Below are positions 1 to 8,323 of a stretch of DNA of 64,000 nucleotides, in pieces. Source of the DNA: Pseudoalteromonas byunsanensis. GTDB lineage: Bacteria > Pseudomonadota > Gammaproteobacteria > Enterobacterales > Alteromonadaceae. The notes under the pieces are model-generated. The model was not told where the DNA came from. It did not search any database and worked only from the letters and a program-made list of their open reading frames with translations. Every line of letters starts with the position of its first letter. The first letter of the stretch is position 1. A program made the translations under genes and the position numbers. The stretch is from NCBI RefSeq assembly GCF_001854475.1, contig NZ_MNAN01000027.1:280428-344427 (forward strand). Direction: 5' to 3'.

Positions 1-147
1 CCCGCTGTGCAAGCTCAGCTAGAAGTACGCTTGATAAAGACCGCGCTAAGTGCCTGCCATGGCCACAAACAAGATGCCGCTTTGAAAATCGGTTGGGGCC
101 GAAATACACTAACTCGAAAGCTCAAAGAGAGAAATATTCAAGATTAG
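1..147 (+). CDS. glnG: NtrC-type nitrogen response regulator, C-terminal end only (partial)
   Basis: The first 147 bases read as an open frame of 48 residues ending in TAG; the rest of the gene lies before the window. The peptide is a Fis-type helix-turn-helix ending in GWGRNTLTRKLKE, the near-invariant recognition helix of NtrC (GlnG), the sigma-54-dependent activator of nitrogen assimilation genes. The segment GHKQDAALKIGWGRNTLTRK aligns by eye with the enterobacterial NtrC terminus. Other bEBPs share the fold, but the GWGRNTLTRK string is characteristic of NtrC. The receiver and AAA+ domains cannot be checked here. Confidence 0.85.
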   Translation, partial: PAVQAQLEVRLIKTALSACHGHKQDAALKIGWGRNTLTRKLKERNIQD

Positions 148-296
148 AAGAAGTCGACTGGCACCTTAGTGTCAGTCTATGCCGACCTCTTGAAGTACCC
201 AAATTGAATAATATTTGATTGAAAAGCATACAGTGGTTTCGTAGTTTAATATGTGCCGAAATACTCGGTCTAACCTACATTTGTAAAGGATTTCAC

Positions 297-473
297 ATGA
301 AAATTAAATTACACAAGAAACCGTTAAAAAAACTCAGCGAAAGCTCCACTTTACCACGAGAGCTTACACCTCAGGCCGCAGGTGGTATGTATGCAACTTC
401 TCCCCATAATAAGGGTTGTATCAGCTACCTGGGGATGACCTGCCCAACATCTCCATATGATCCTGCCTGCTAA
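297..473 (+). CDS. Small RiPP-like precursor peptide with GG-type leader (58 aa)
   Basis: This is a 58-residue peptide. The ATG at 297 is preceded by AAAGGA at 285-290; an upstream in-frame TTG at 219 has no comparable site. Residues 1-30 are a Lys-rich, Leu-rich segment (KIKLHKKPLKKLS) ending TPQAAGG, which resembles the leader of a ribosomally made, modified peptide with a double-glycine cleavage point. Residues 31-58 would be the core: three Cys, six Ser/Thr, and two SPY/SPH-type proline turns, ending in Cys. No modification enzyme, peptidase or exporter lies within reach in this window, so it is an orphan precursor at best. The leader/core division and the RiPP assignment are inference. 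It could also be a small secreted peptide of another kind. Confidence 0.55.
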   Translation: MKIKLHKKPLKKLSESSTLPRELTPQAAGGMYATSPHNKGCISYLGMTCPTSPYDPAC

Positions 474-487
474 TTGAGTATGTAGTT

Positions 488-510
488 GGTCGCTCGCAGT
501 ATCAGCGACC
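488..510 (+). terminator. Hairpin after the small peptide gene
   Basis: A perfect 7-bp stem (GGTCGCT / AGCGACC) starts 15 bases after the stop of the 58-residue peptide gene. It is followed by TAGCAAAATA rather than a clear T-run, so it may be a weak terminator or an mRNA 3' stabiliser. Confidence 0.4.
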
Positions 511-582
511 TAGCAAAATATCGTTGACCCTGCCTATAAAAGTCGCCACTATTAGTGATAAACCATAAGGCGACTGAAACCC

Positions 583-1041
583 ATGAAATTACTTGAGAAT
601 GTGCCTCTTATTAAGCAATTGGAGATCATTAATCGGCTCGATTTTTTCAAAGGCTTTAGCCTATCTGAACGACAAATTTTGTTAGAATCATTCGGTCGAT
701 TGTATTTGGTGAACGCGAATCGCCACGCTTTCAAACGCTTTGAGCTCGATAACCGCCTGTTTATCGTGCTCAGTGGCGAGCTGGTGATTTTTAAAAGTAG
801 TCAGCTGCATGAATTAGGTCGGATCCGACCCGGTGAATTTATTGGGGAAGGAGCGTTTATTTGTCACCGTGAGCACTCAACTAGCGCCAAGGCGGTAAAA
901 GACAGTATTTTATTAGCCATTACACCCGATGCGATGACACGCCTTCCTTCTGCCATAAGAGAAAAAGTCAAAGATCAAATTATTGAAGGGATGAGTGTGA
1001 GGATAAGCAACCTTAGTAGCTTTATTGAAGATAATATGTAG
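583..1041 (+). CDS. Cyclic nucleotide-binding domain protein (152 aa)
   Basis: The protein is almost entirely one cNMP-binding (CAP-type) beta-barrel. After an N-terminal helix (residues 1-30), the segment GELVIFKSSQLHELGRIRPGEFIGEGAF has the barrel strands and the PGEFIGE turn of the phosphate-binding cassette, followed by SAKAVKDSILLAI. There is no C-terminal DNA-binding helix-turn-helix, so it is not a CRP-type regulator; the last 30 residues are helical. The cassette lacks the usual Arg-Thr/Ser-Ala order in full, so ligand binding is not assured. It stands alone between the peptide gene and a convergent operon. Function is unknown; a small ligand-sensing adaptor is the likeliest reading. 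Confidence 0.75.
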   Translation: MKLLENVPLIKQLEIINRLDFFKGFSLSERQILLESFGRLYLVNANRHAFKRFELDNRLFIVLSGELVIFKSSQLHELGRIRPGEFIGEGAFICHREHSTSAKAVKDSILLAITPDAMTRLPSAIREKVKDQIIEGMSVRISNLSSFIEDNM

Positions 1042-1124
1042 TTATCGGGCCTGCAGGAAAACAAACTGGCTGTGTGACTCATCACTTCCTATACAGTTAA
1101 AATAGCGTCTCAAAGCAAAAACAG

Positions 1125-1157
1125 AAGCAAAGATCGAAACCGCTTCGATCTTTGCTT
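1125..1157. terminator. Bidirectional terminator between convergent genes
   Basis: A perfect 14-bp inverted repeat (arm AAGCAAAGATCGAA at 1125-1138, partner at 1144-1157) with a 5-base loop lies between the convergent cNMP-binding gene and the aminotransferase-like gene. A-rich and T-rich flanks suit termination from both sides. Confidence 0.7.
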
Positions 1158-1176
1158 TATATGATAGATATAGCAG

Positions 1177-2415
1177 TTAAGCTACAAGTAGTTGCTTAAA
1201 GGCACTAAACAACCTATCCAACTCCTCAATGGTATTGTAATGCATACAACCAATGCGTACCACGCCGCCTTTATCCATCACACCGAGTTGTTCACACAAG
1301 CCCTGAGCATAAAAGTTTCCATCCCATACACAGATATGTTGCTTAGCCAAAAATTCGGATACGGCTCGTGGCTCAAATCCCTCAAATGTAAGTGCAAAGG
1401 TAGGTGTTCGATCCGCCAGACGGGTTTTGTCAGAAATGCCAAACAATGAGATCTGTTCAAACTCAGCTAATCTCGTTAAGAAATGCTCACTGAGTGCCAT
1501 TTCATGTTGCTTGGTTTTAGCAAACGCAACAGCCAAACGCTCACGACGTGGCGTATCTTCTGTCATGCCACTTAATTGAGCAATATAGTCAATTGCCGCG
1601 ATAACTCCAGCAAGTCCCTCAAAACTCTGTGTGCCTGTTTCCCAGCGACCCGGTATTACATCCTTTGCTGGCTCCACCTTATAAGGAGTGAAGTTTTCCA
1701 GATGCTCGCGCTTGCCATACACAATCCCAACATGTGGGCCAAAGAACTTATACGCTGAACATGCCAAAAAGTCACAGTCCAGTGCTTGTACATCCACCAA
1801 CTCGTGTGGCGCATAGTGTACGGCATCAACATATACCAATGCACCAAATTGGTGCGCCAGTTCAATTATCTGCTTTATATCGTTGATAGAGCCCGTGGTA
1901 TTAGACGCGTAAGTTACTGCAACTAACTTGGTGTTTTCGTTGAGAAGGCTTTTGTAATGAGCAAGATCAAGTGTGCAATCGGCTTCGTTGATGCGCACCG
2001 CGTGTACTGTTGCCCCTTTATCTTCTGCCGCTAAGCGCCAAGAAGATACGTTAGAATAGTGATCCGCATTGGTTACAATCACTTCATCACCCGCTTGCCA
2101 TTGACGAGAAATCGCACGGCTAAAACTAAAGGTTAGGCTGGTCATGTTAGCACCAAACACTATCTGCTCTTTGCTGGGTGCATTAACTAAATCAGCAACA
2201 GCCTGGCGAGCGGTGTCCATCAAAGTGACTGTTTTCTCACTTGAGAAAAATGCGCCACCCAAATTGGAATTAAAGTAACCTAAATATGCTGACATCGCAC
2301 TCAGTACTGACTGAGGCACTTGTGAACCTCCTGGACCATCTAAGAACATGGGCGATTGGCCATTCACCTGTTGCATCAGGGCTGGAAATTGGCGACGAAT
2401 TTGATTGAGTTCCAT
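1177..2415 (-). CDS. Class V aminotransferase / cysteine desulfurase-like PLP enzyme
   Basis: This is a fold-type I PLP enzyme of the class V aminotransferase superfamily. Visible features are the N-terminal FLDGPGGSQVPQSV, the glycine-rich entry region, the Asp-containing YVDAVHYAPHELVDV, and the PLP-lysine segment DFLACSAYKFFGPHVGI. The match is to the cysteine-desulfurase-like subfamily with VDAVHYAPH, rather than IscS or SufS. The start is taken as MELNQIRR at 2415, which leaves an 8-base gap after the upstream dioxygenase gene; a start at 2445 would overlap it. The substrate is not predictable. Tight coupling with a 2-oxoglutarate dioxygenase suggests both act on one amino-acid-derived compound. 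Confidence 0.8.
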   Translation of the reverse strand: MELNQIRRQFPALMQQVNGQSPMFLDGPGGSQVPQSVLSAMSAYLGYFNSNLGGAFFSSEKTVTLMDTARQAVADLVNAPSKEQIVFGANMTSLTFSFSRAISRQWQAGDEVIVTNADHYSNVSSWRLAAEDKGATVHAVRINEADCTLDLAHYKSLLNENTKLVAVTYASNTTGSINDIKQIIELAHQFGALVYVDAVHYAPHELVDVQALDCDFLACSAYKFFGPHVGIVYGKREHLENFTPYKVEPAKDVIPGRWETGTQSFEGLAGVIAAIDYIAQLSGMTEDTPRRERLAVAFAKTKQHEMALSEHFLTRLAEFEQISLFGISDKTRLADRTPTFALTFEGFEPRAVSEFLAKQHICVWDGNFYAQGLCEQLGVMDKGGVVRIGCMHYNTIEELDRLFSAFKQLLVA

Positions 2416-2423
2416 GTTTTGCC

Positions 2424-3056
2424 CTACGCTGTGAATACAAAACAATCTAGATAGCCTACTTTCTCGGTATCCAGCTTATTCATTGGAGTTGCATTGTGCC
2501 ATACCTGACGGTCATTGATCAGGGCAAACAAGCCATCTTTGATCTCCATTTTAAAGCATGGCTCTGACTCTTTGTTTTCATAAACCAGTAGCTCACCACC
2601 GGCGATATTTTCATGAGAAACGCCACACACACACACATGATCGAAACCATCTTGATGAATTCCCTCTGGAGCTGGAGGTGTATCAGATTCAATGGCCAGC
2701 ATACGGAATTGATGCACTTCAATATGGCGCTCATCTTCAATACCTGTCATCTGTTTGAACTCAGTCAGTAAATGTTTGAAGCCATCACTGCTGATCAAGT
2801 CTGCTTCTAGATTTTCATAAACACGCTCAACATTACCTTGGAAAGTGTTTATTGAATCATCCTGAACAAATGCCTTCGTTGGTTGCAAACTCACTACATC
2901 ATCAACAAATTTAAGCACCGAATATCGACGCTTACGAAATGCACCATCTGCATAGGGATTGTCTGGAAGTTGGTTAAATGAGGGCTTAACTGCTTCGATA
3001 TGCGCCTGTTGGATAAAACGCAGTTGAAGCAGATTCTGGTTGTTTACTGCTGTCAT
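2424..3056 (-). CDS. 2OG-Fe(II) dioxygenase, amino-acid hydroxylase-like
   Basis: This 210-residue protein resembles the 2OG-Fe dioxygenase family that includes bacterial L-isoleucine 4-hydroxylase (PF10014 type). The iron ligands are visible as the HxD pair in IHQDGFDHVCVCGV and a distal His in DRQVWHNATPM, with GGELLVYENKE between them on the jelly-roll. It catalyses, by family, hydroxylation of a free amino acid or similar small molecule using O2 and 2-oxoglutarate. It is the first gene of a two-gene unit with the class V aminotransferase-like gene downstream (8-base gap). The exact substrate is unknown. Confidence 0.75.
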   Translation of the reverse strand: MTAVNNQNLLQLRFIQQAHIEAVKPSFNQLPDNPYADGAFRKRRYSVLKFVDDVVSLQPTKAFVQDDSINTFQGNVERVYENLEADLISSDGFKHLLTEFKQMTGIEDERHIEVHQFRMLAIESDTPPAPEGIHQDGFDHVCVCGVSHENIAGGELLVYENKESEPCFKMEIKDGLFALINDRQVWHNATPMNKLDTEKVGYLDCFVFTA

Positions 3057-3231
3057 TTCGCTGTCGCCTATTAATGTAAAATTAGCGACAATTCTAATCG
3101 AAATTAAAATAAATTCTGTTTAATTTACCTATGATTTAGCGATAATATTGAATTAACAAACCTATTAGACATCATAATACAGCTATTTAATTCAAAAATC
3201 ACTGCGCAAAATTCAACCTACTTATAGACAC

Positions 3232-3261
3232 AAAAAAGCCGGTGATAACACCGGCTTTTTT
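3232..3261 (-). terminator. Intrinsic terminator of acnB
   Basis: A 13-bp stem (AAAAAAGCCGGTG with its complement, loop ATAA) gives a GC core followed by six U on the minus strand, 16 bases past the acnB stop. The symmetric A/T ends mean it can also serve plus-strand transcripts. Confidence 0.85.
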
Positions 3262-3276
3262 AAGCAACTACCGCAA

Positions 3277-5874
3277 TTAAACAGCTTGCTGGATGATTAC
3301 ACCATCAGCTTTTTTAGTATACTGAGGCATTTTGTGGAAGTTCAAGTAACGGTATGTATCAGCTGCCGTTGCGTTGATCTTCGCCGCGTATTCTTGGTAC
3401 TCAGCTGGTGTAGGTAGCTTACCTAAGATAGCTGCTACTGCTGCAAGTTCTGCAGAAGCTAAGAATACGTTTGCACCTGTACCTAAACGGTTAGGGAAGT
3501 TACGTGTAGAGGTAGACACAACCGTTGCTTTGTCAGCAACACGTGCTTGGTTACCCATACATAGTGAACACCCTGGAGTTTCGATACGCGCACCAACACG
3601 ACCAAAGATACCGTAATAACCTTCATCAGTAAGTTGGTCTTTATCCATCTTAGTCGGCGGAGCAACCCAAAGTTGAGTTGGGATACGACCTGTAAAGCCA
3701 TCTAATAGTTTACCCGCTGCACGGAAGTGACCAATGTTAGTCATACAAGAGCCGATGAACACTTCGTCTATCTTCTCGCCAGTTACATCAGAAAGAAGGC
3801 GTGCATCATCAGGGTCGTTTGGTGCACAAAGAATTGGCTCTTTGATGTCAGCAAGGTCGATTTCTAGTACGTGCTTGTACTCAGCATCTTGGTCCGCTTC
3901 CATAAGCTCAGGGTTTGCTAACCACTCTTGCATCGCTGTGATACGACGCTCAATAGTACGCACATCGCCGTAACCTTCAGAGATCATCCACTTAAGCATT
4001 ACAATGTTTGACTCAAGATATTCAGAGATAGACTCTTTAGAAAGCTTAACTGTACAGCCTGCAGCTGAGCGCTCAGCTGACGCGTCTGATAATTCGAACG
4101 CTTGCTCAACCGTTAAGTGTTCAACACCTTCGATTTCTAGTACGCGACCAGAGAATTCGTTGATCTTACCTTTCTTCTCAACCGTTAGTAGGCCTTCTTT
4201 AATACCGTAGTAAGGGATAGCATGTACTAGGTCACGTAATGTGATACCCGGTTGCATTTCACCTTTAAAGCGTACCAAAATTGACTCTGGCATATCCAAT
4301 GGCATAACACCCGTTGCCGCTGCGAATGCTACCGCACCTGAACCAGCTGGGAATGAAATACCTAGAGGGAAACGTGTATGCGAGTCACCACCAGTTCCTA
4401 CCGTATCTGGTAATAACATACGGTTTAACCAAGAGTGGATTACACCGTCACCAGGGCGAAGCGATACACCGCCACGGTTCATGATGAAATCAGGAAGCGT
4501 ATGGTGTGTATTTACGTCAATCGGCTTAGGATAAGCTGATGTATGACAGAATGACTGCATGGTTAAATCAGCAGAGAAACCTAGACAGGCTAAGTCTTTT
4601 AGCTCATCACGTGTCATCGGGCCCGTCGTATCCTGAGAACCAACCGTTGTCATCTTCGGCTCACAGTATTGACCAGGACGAACACCAGGCATGTTACATG
4701 CCTTACCAACCATCTTCTGAGCAAGCGTAAAGCCTTTACCAGAATCGGTGATAATTGCAGGTTTACGGAAGATATCTTCTGCTTCCATACCCAAAGATGC
4801 ACGCGCTTTGTCAGTTAAACCACGACCGATGATCAGTGGAATACGACCGCCAGCACGTACTTCGTCAAGAATTACGTCTGACTTAAGTGCGAAAGTAGAG
4901 ATCACTTCATCAGTACCGTGACGCTTCACCACACCTTCGTATGGGTAGATGTCAATTTGGTCACCCATGTTGAACTCATCAACATTTAGCTCAATTGGTA
5001 ACGCGCCAGAATCTTCCATTGTATTGAAGAAGATAGGTGCAATTTTACCACCTAAGCAAACGCCACCAACACGTTTATTTGGTACGAATGGGATGTCGTC
5101 ACCCATGAACCAAAGTACTGAGTTAGTTGCTGATTTACGAGAAGAACCAGTACCAACAACATCACCAACATAAGCCAGTGGTAAACCCTTTGTTTTCAAT
5201 TCATCAAGCTGTGAGATTGGACCGATTTCACCGTCTTTATCAGGCGTGATACCATCTCGTGCGTTTTTCAGCATTGCTAAAGCGTGTAGAGGAATATCTG
5301 GGCGTGACCATGCATCTGGTGCTGGTGATAGATCATCAGTATTAGTTTCACCCGTTACTTTAAATACAGTAACAGAGATTTTCTCTGCAACAGCTGGTTT
5401 GTTAAGGAACCACTCAGCCTTCGCCCATGATTCAATAACTTGCTTAGCAAATTCGTTACCTGCTTTAGCTTTTTCTTCTACGTCATAAAACGCATCAAAC
5501 ATTAATAATGTATTTGAAAGACCTTTAACAATGATAGGCGCAAGTGCTGCATCATCAAGTAATTCAATCATAGGTGCGATGTTGTAACCACCTAGCATAG
5601 TACCTAGCAATTCTGCCGCGTACTCTTTGCTCACTAGTGGTGATTCAGCTTCTCCCTTAGCAACCGCCGCTAAAAAGCCAGCTTTAATATAAGCTGCGTC
5701 ATCCACACCAGGTGGTACACGGTTAACTAAAAGGTCTAGGATAAATTCTTCTTCACCTGCTACTGGTGACTTTACTAATTCGATAAGATCTGCAGTTTGT
5801 TGTGCGTCTAACGGCTTAGGTACGATCCCTTGCTCTGCGCGCTCTTCTACATGTTTACGATATTCTTGAAGCAC
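3277..5874 (-). CDS. acnB: Aconitate hydratase B
   Basis: The 865-residue length and sequence match bifunctional aconitase 2 / 2-methylisocitrate dehydratase (AcnB), a TCA-cycle enzyme converting citrate to isocitrate. The N-terminal HEAT-like domain begins [13 protein letters not shown], followed by the swivel domain ([20 protein letters not shown]) and the catalytic domains. Iron-sulfur cysteines are present in [12 protein letters not shown] and [12 protein letters not shown], and substrate-site motifs in [17 protein letters not shown]. It is monocistronic here, with its own promoter candidate upstream and terminator downstream. In other bacteria the apo-enzyme also binds mRNA; nothing here tests that. 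Confidence 0.97.
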   Translation of the reverse strand: MLQEYRKHVEERAEQGIVPKPLDAQQTADLIELVKSPVAGEEEFILDLLVNRVPPGVDDAAYIKAGFLAAVAKGEAESPLVSKEYAAELLGTMLGGYNIAPMIELLDDAALAPIIVKGLSNTLLMFDAFYDVEEKAKAGNEFAKQVIESWAKAEWFLNKPAVAEKISVTVFKVTGETNTDDLSPAPDAWSRPDIPLHALAMLKNARDGITPDKDGEIGPISQLDELKTKGLPLAYVGDVVGTGSSRKSATNSVLWFMGDDIPFVPNKRVGGVCLGGKIAPIFFNTMEDSGALPIELNVDEFNMGDQIDIYPYEGVVKRHGTDEVISTFALKSDVILDEVRAGGRIPLIIGRGLTDKARASLGMEAEDIFRKPAIITDSGKGFTLAQKMVGKACNMPGVRPGQYCEPKMTTVGSQDTTGPMTRDELKDLACLGFSADLTMQSFCHTSAYPKPIDVNTHHTLPDFIMNRGGVSLRPGDGVIHSWLNRMLLPDTVGTGGDSHTRFPLGISFPAGSGAVAFAAATGVMPLDMPESILVRFKGEMQPGITLRDLVHAIPYYGIKEGLLTVEKKGKINEFSGRVLEIEGVEHLTVEQAFELSDASAERSAAGCTVKLSKESISEYLESNIVMLKWMISEGYGDVRTIERRITAMQEWLANPELMEADQDAEYKHVLEIDLADIKEPILCAPNDPDDARLLSDVTGEKIDEVFIGSCMTNIGHFRAAGKLLDGFTGRIPTQLWVAPPTKMDKDQLTDEGYYGIFGRVGARIETPGCSLCMGNQARVADKATVVSTSTRNFPNRLGTGANVFLASAELAAVAAILGKLPTPAEYQEYAAKINATAADTYRYLNFHKMPQYTKKADGVIIQQAV

Positions 5875-5954
5875 AATTTTGCCCTCTTGGTGACGTGAAT
5901 CGTCTGGTCTATGTGATTGTTCATACAGACAAGACCGATAAATTCCGGTGGTTA

Positions 5955-5983
5955 ATTATAAGGCCTTTGAGTATAGATGAAAA
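5955..5983 (-). promoter_or_regulatory. Candidate sigma-70 promoter of acnB
   Basis: Read on the minus strand, TTTTCA (5978-5983) and a perfect TATAAT (5955-5960) are separated by 17 bases. Transcription would start near 5948 and give a leader of about 75 bases before the acnB ATG. The -10 is strong and the -35 is weak. Confidence 0.5.
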
Positions 5984-6111
5984 TCTTGCAACTGAAACTG
6001 GCGCTTAATAGTGACTATAAATACTATGAATGGCCCTATTGAAACAAGTATATCTCCATGAATGTTTAGTAAGTAGGAATCATTTGCAATTACAAGTTAC
6101 CAAATTCGGGC

Positions 6112-6423
6112 TTATTGTGTGTGGGAAATTAATAACTCCGCTACGCGCTGTTTGACCGCGCGCTTGTCATCTGCATCTACACCAAAACGCTCAGCGAGTA
6201 ATGCGATTTCTTCGTTACTGAGATTAAAAGATAAACGTTGCCGAGTCTTTTTTGATTTCACTTCCAAGTTGAGGATTTTACGGATCATATCTGATGGAGT
6301 CAGTTCCTGATCTATCGCCTGCTTCTTAATAGATTTTTGCACTTCACTACTGAGATCAAACGCCATTTGCGTCGCTCTGACAGCTTGCTCTTGGCGTTGC
6401 CATTTAGCTTTTGCATCACTCAC
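6112..6423 (-). CDS. Small protein with two ribbon-helix-helix-like segments
   Basis: This 103-residue basic protein starts with GTG directly after the TAA of yjfK, so it is translationally coupled. Two stretches look alike and resemble Arc/MetJ-type ribbon-helix-helix units: MAFDLSSEVQKSIKKQAIDQ...SDMIRKIL near residues 20-52, and RLSFNLSNEEIALLAERFG...KQRVAELL near residues 61-98. If real, it would be a one-chain DNA-binding protein. As the last gene of the PspA-type cluster it could be the regulator acting at the tandem palindrome at 8264-8316. Both the fold and that role are inference. Confidence 0.6.
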   Translation of the reverse strand: MSDAKAKWQRQEQAVRATQMAFDLSSEVQKSIKKQAIDQELTPSDMIRKILNLEVKSKKTRQRLSFNLSNEEIALLAERFGVDADDKRAVKQRVAELLISHTQ

Positions 6424-7059
6424 TTAGTCACTCCCAGGGAACAGTTCTACAATATCAGATATCGGTCTGCTAAGGGTTAGTGAAACATCGGTTTCTCCAC
6501 CATCCCAAATCTCAATGTTAAGGCTGTGTTTGTCATCATCTGAAGCCAAAGTAATTATTTCACAAGGCTCACCACCTTCTTGCTCAAACTGCGGCAACGT
6601 CTGCTGGCGAAAATCACGCTGATGAAAGTAACACACAAAAGGTGCTTGCGTTTGCTGATAGCTGTTTCCTAGAAACTGACTAAATCGCTCAGGTGCGTTG
6701 ACAACACTGATTTGCGTCAATGAGTCTTCGTCAAATATTCTCGCAAATTCATCCAGTGTGAAAATGTCGTCCACGTCTTCACGTTGAACCTTTATTGAGA
6801 AGTTTGCCCATTGCTCACCATCTTCTTGCTCTATTTGCAAAAACACAACTTGCCCTGACTGATTTTCTAACACCATTTCATACTCAGCACCATATTGATA
6901 TTGGTAAGTATGCACGGCGACCACTCGCAAGCTCTGTCCTTTGAGCCATTTTGGATAAGCAAACGAGTCAATGAGCGTGAGCATATCACCAACCTTTAAC
7001 TGTGAAGGTTCAGTTAGTTGGCGTGTCGGCACTGTTTTTTTCTTAAAAAAGTTAAACAT
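6424..7059 (-). CDS. yjfK: YjfK family protein (DUF2491)
   Basis: This 211-residue soluble protein matches the DUF2491 / YjfK family by its position between a PspA paralogue and the cluster end, and by segments such as GDMLTLIDSFAYPKWLKGQSLRVVAVHTYQYQYGAEYEMVLENQSG and the C-terminal SLNIEIWDGGETDVSLTLSRPISDIVELFPG. It has no signal peptide or membrane segment. The biochemical role of the family is unknown; it travels with yjfI and yjfJ in enterobacteria, which suggests a shared envelope-related function. Confidence 0.75.
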   Translation of the reverse strand: MFNFFKKKTVPTRQLTEPSQLKVGDMLTLIDSFAYPKWLKGQSLRVVAVHTYQYQYGAEYEMVLENQSGQVVFLQIEQEDGEQWANFSIKVQREDVDDIFTLDEFARIFDEDSLTQISVVNAPERFSQFLGNSYQQTQAPFVCYFHQRDFRQQTLPQFEQEGGEPCEIITLASDDDKHSLNIEIWDGGETDVSLTLSRPISDIVELFPGSD

Positions 7060-7116
7060 ATCTCACCTAAAAAAATGGCTGGGGCTAACTCAACAACCAG
7101 TTCACCCCCAGTTGGA

Positions 7117-7809
7117 TCACTTACCCTGTTTCGCTTTGATACGAGCCAGAATATCTTCACCTTTTGGGTTACTTGCACCTATTCCTGCTTGGGCCAATTT
7201 CGCTTTCAGATCCTCTCCATTGGTCTCTGCTTCAAGGGCCTTTGCTGCACCGAGTTGATCTTGACGATCTTGCTGGCGCTGTCTAATTCGCTCCAATGAA
7301 GCTTTCGCCGACGTCATCGATGAGCTGTTGGTGTTTAATGTACTGTTCACCGCCATTGTTGCTTGCTGAACACTCTCGGTAGTTTTAACCATACTTAATT
7401 GACGTTGATTTTCTTTTATCGACTTTTCCGCATCTTTAACTTGCTGCTTTAAGCTCACGATATGCTGACTAAAGCCATTAAGCACGTCTTCATGCTCAGC
7501 TTTTTCCGTTTCGAAATCACCAATTTTTTCTGCAATTTCTAATGCTAATGTTTCATTTCCTTGCTCTAGAGCTTGCCCTGCATAACCTTCATGCTCTGCA
7601 ATTGAATCCTCTAGCGCTTTGATTTTTCGCGATGTTTGCATTTCTTTGGCCATCACTTCAGTCAGGCTACGTTTCGCTTTTTGTAGGGCGTTTTTCGCAT
7701 CGGCAATTTCTTGTTCAAAAATGCGAATGCCGTTGGCATCAACGATTGCTTCGCCGGCTTCGCGCGCGCCACCACGGACAGCAGTGAATAATTTTTTTAA
7801 AATACTCAT
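7117..7809 (-). CDS. yjfJ: PspA/IM30 family protein (YjfJ-type)
   Basis: This 230-residue, almost wholly helical protein is a PspA/IM30 (ESCRT-III-like) family member, which polymerises on stressed membranes. It opens with the amphipathic helix MSILKKLFTAVRGGAREAGEAIVD, and the coiled-coil arms contain IRIFEQEIADAKNALQKAKRSLTEVMAKEMQTSRKI. Its neighbours (YjfK after, YjfI before) identify it as the YjfJ paralogue rather than the PspF-controlled PspA. The gap to yjfI is 23 bases. A short C-terminal tail (GIGASNPKGEDILARIKAKQGK) follows the coiled coil. Confidence 0.9.
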   Translation of the reverse strand: MSILKKLFTAVRGGAREAGEAIVDANGIRIFEQEIADAKNALQKAKRSLTEVMAKEMQTSRKIKALEDSIAEHEGYAGQALEQGNETLALEIAEKIGDFETEKAEHEDVLNGFSQHIVSLKQQVKDAEKSIKENQRQLSMVKTTESVQQATMAVNSTLNTNSSSMTSAKASLERIRQRQQDRQDQLGAAKALEAETNGEDLKAKLAQAGIGASNPKGEDILARIKAKQGK

Positions 7810-7832
7810 AATCTTAACTCCTAAAAACTTAT

Positions 7833-8246
7833 TTAATCATTTAAATAAGGGGTAACGGCATCTAGCGCTTCTATCGCATTATCTGCAAGTGTCACTAACT
7901 CGTGAGTGATATCATCGAATGAAGAGTTAACCGATAAAGCACCAAAGATTGCATACCGATTATCAACTTTGGCAAACGCACTGAGCGGAATAGGCACATT
8001 CAAACGCAACAACGTTTCATTAAGCTCATCTTTGAGCTCAGCTTTTACTTCTTCATCAGCAAACAAATAACTAATACAAAGCAGCTGTTCTTGCGTTTGC
8101 GTTACAAAAATAGGTAATTCATCGTTACCATCAACAATCACTTGCAACACATCTTGTTGATCAGGGTTGGCTATCATAAATGATTCAAAGCCTACCCCTT
8201 CGGTTTCAAAAGAAGCCAGTTTGATTGAAAGTTCATTTAATTCCAT
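7833..8246 (-). CDS. yjfI: YjfI family protein (DUF2170)
   Basis: This 137-residue acidic protein matches the DUF2170 / YjfI family by sequence pattern (MELNELSIKLASFETEGVGFESFMI, QTQEQLLCISYLF, FAKVDNRYAIFGALSVNSSFDDITHELVTLADN) and by lying directly before a PspA paralogue. It has no membrane segment. The function is unknown; the family is always linked to PspA-type genes. It is first after the palindrome-bearing gap at 8247-8323 and probably starts a transcript of its own. Confidence 0.85.
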   Translation of the reverse strand: MELNELSIKLASFETEGVGFESFMIANPDQQDVLQVIVDGNDELPIFVTQTQEQLLCISYLFADEEVKAELKDELNETLLRLNVPIPLSAFAKVDNRYAIFGALSVNSSFDDITHELVTLADNAIEALDAVTPYLND

Positions 8247-8263
8247 TTTATCGCCTTATTAAT

Positions 8264-8316
8264 TTGACATATTATGTCTTAGTTAAGAGTTGCACGGTTG
8301 ACATATTATGTCAACC
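8264..8316. promoter_or_regulatory. Tandem palindromic operator upstream of yjfI
   Basis: The 15-base string TTGACATATTATGTC occurs twice, at 8264-8278 and 8298-8312, exactly 34 bases apart. The second copy is the centre of a perfect 10-bp-arm inverted repeat (8296-8316). The pair sits in the 77-base gap between the spermidine-synthase-like gene and yjfI. Two phased identical palindromes suggest cooperative binding by a dimeric regulator; the ribbon-helix-helix-like protein at 6112-6423 is one candidate. Confidence 0.6.
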
Positions 8317-8323
8317 TTTCGAA

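Noticed and set aside
219..296. Upstream TTG start extending the small peptide by 26 residues
   Set aside because: It has no ribosome-binding site, and the extension destroys the clear Lys-rich leader start at 297.
3374..5488. Several plus-strand open frames opposite acnB
   Set aside because: They are antisense shadows of a strongly conserved gene, with no recognisable protein features or ribosome sites.
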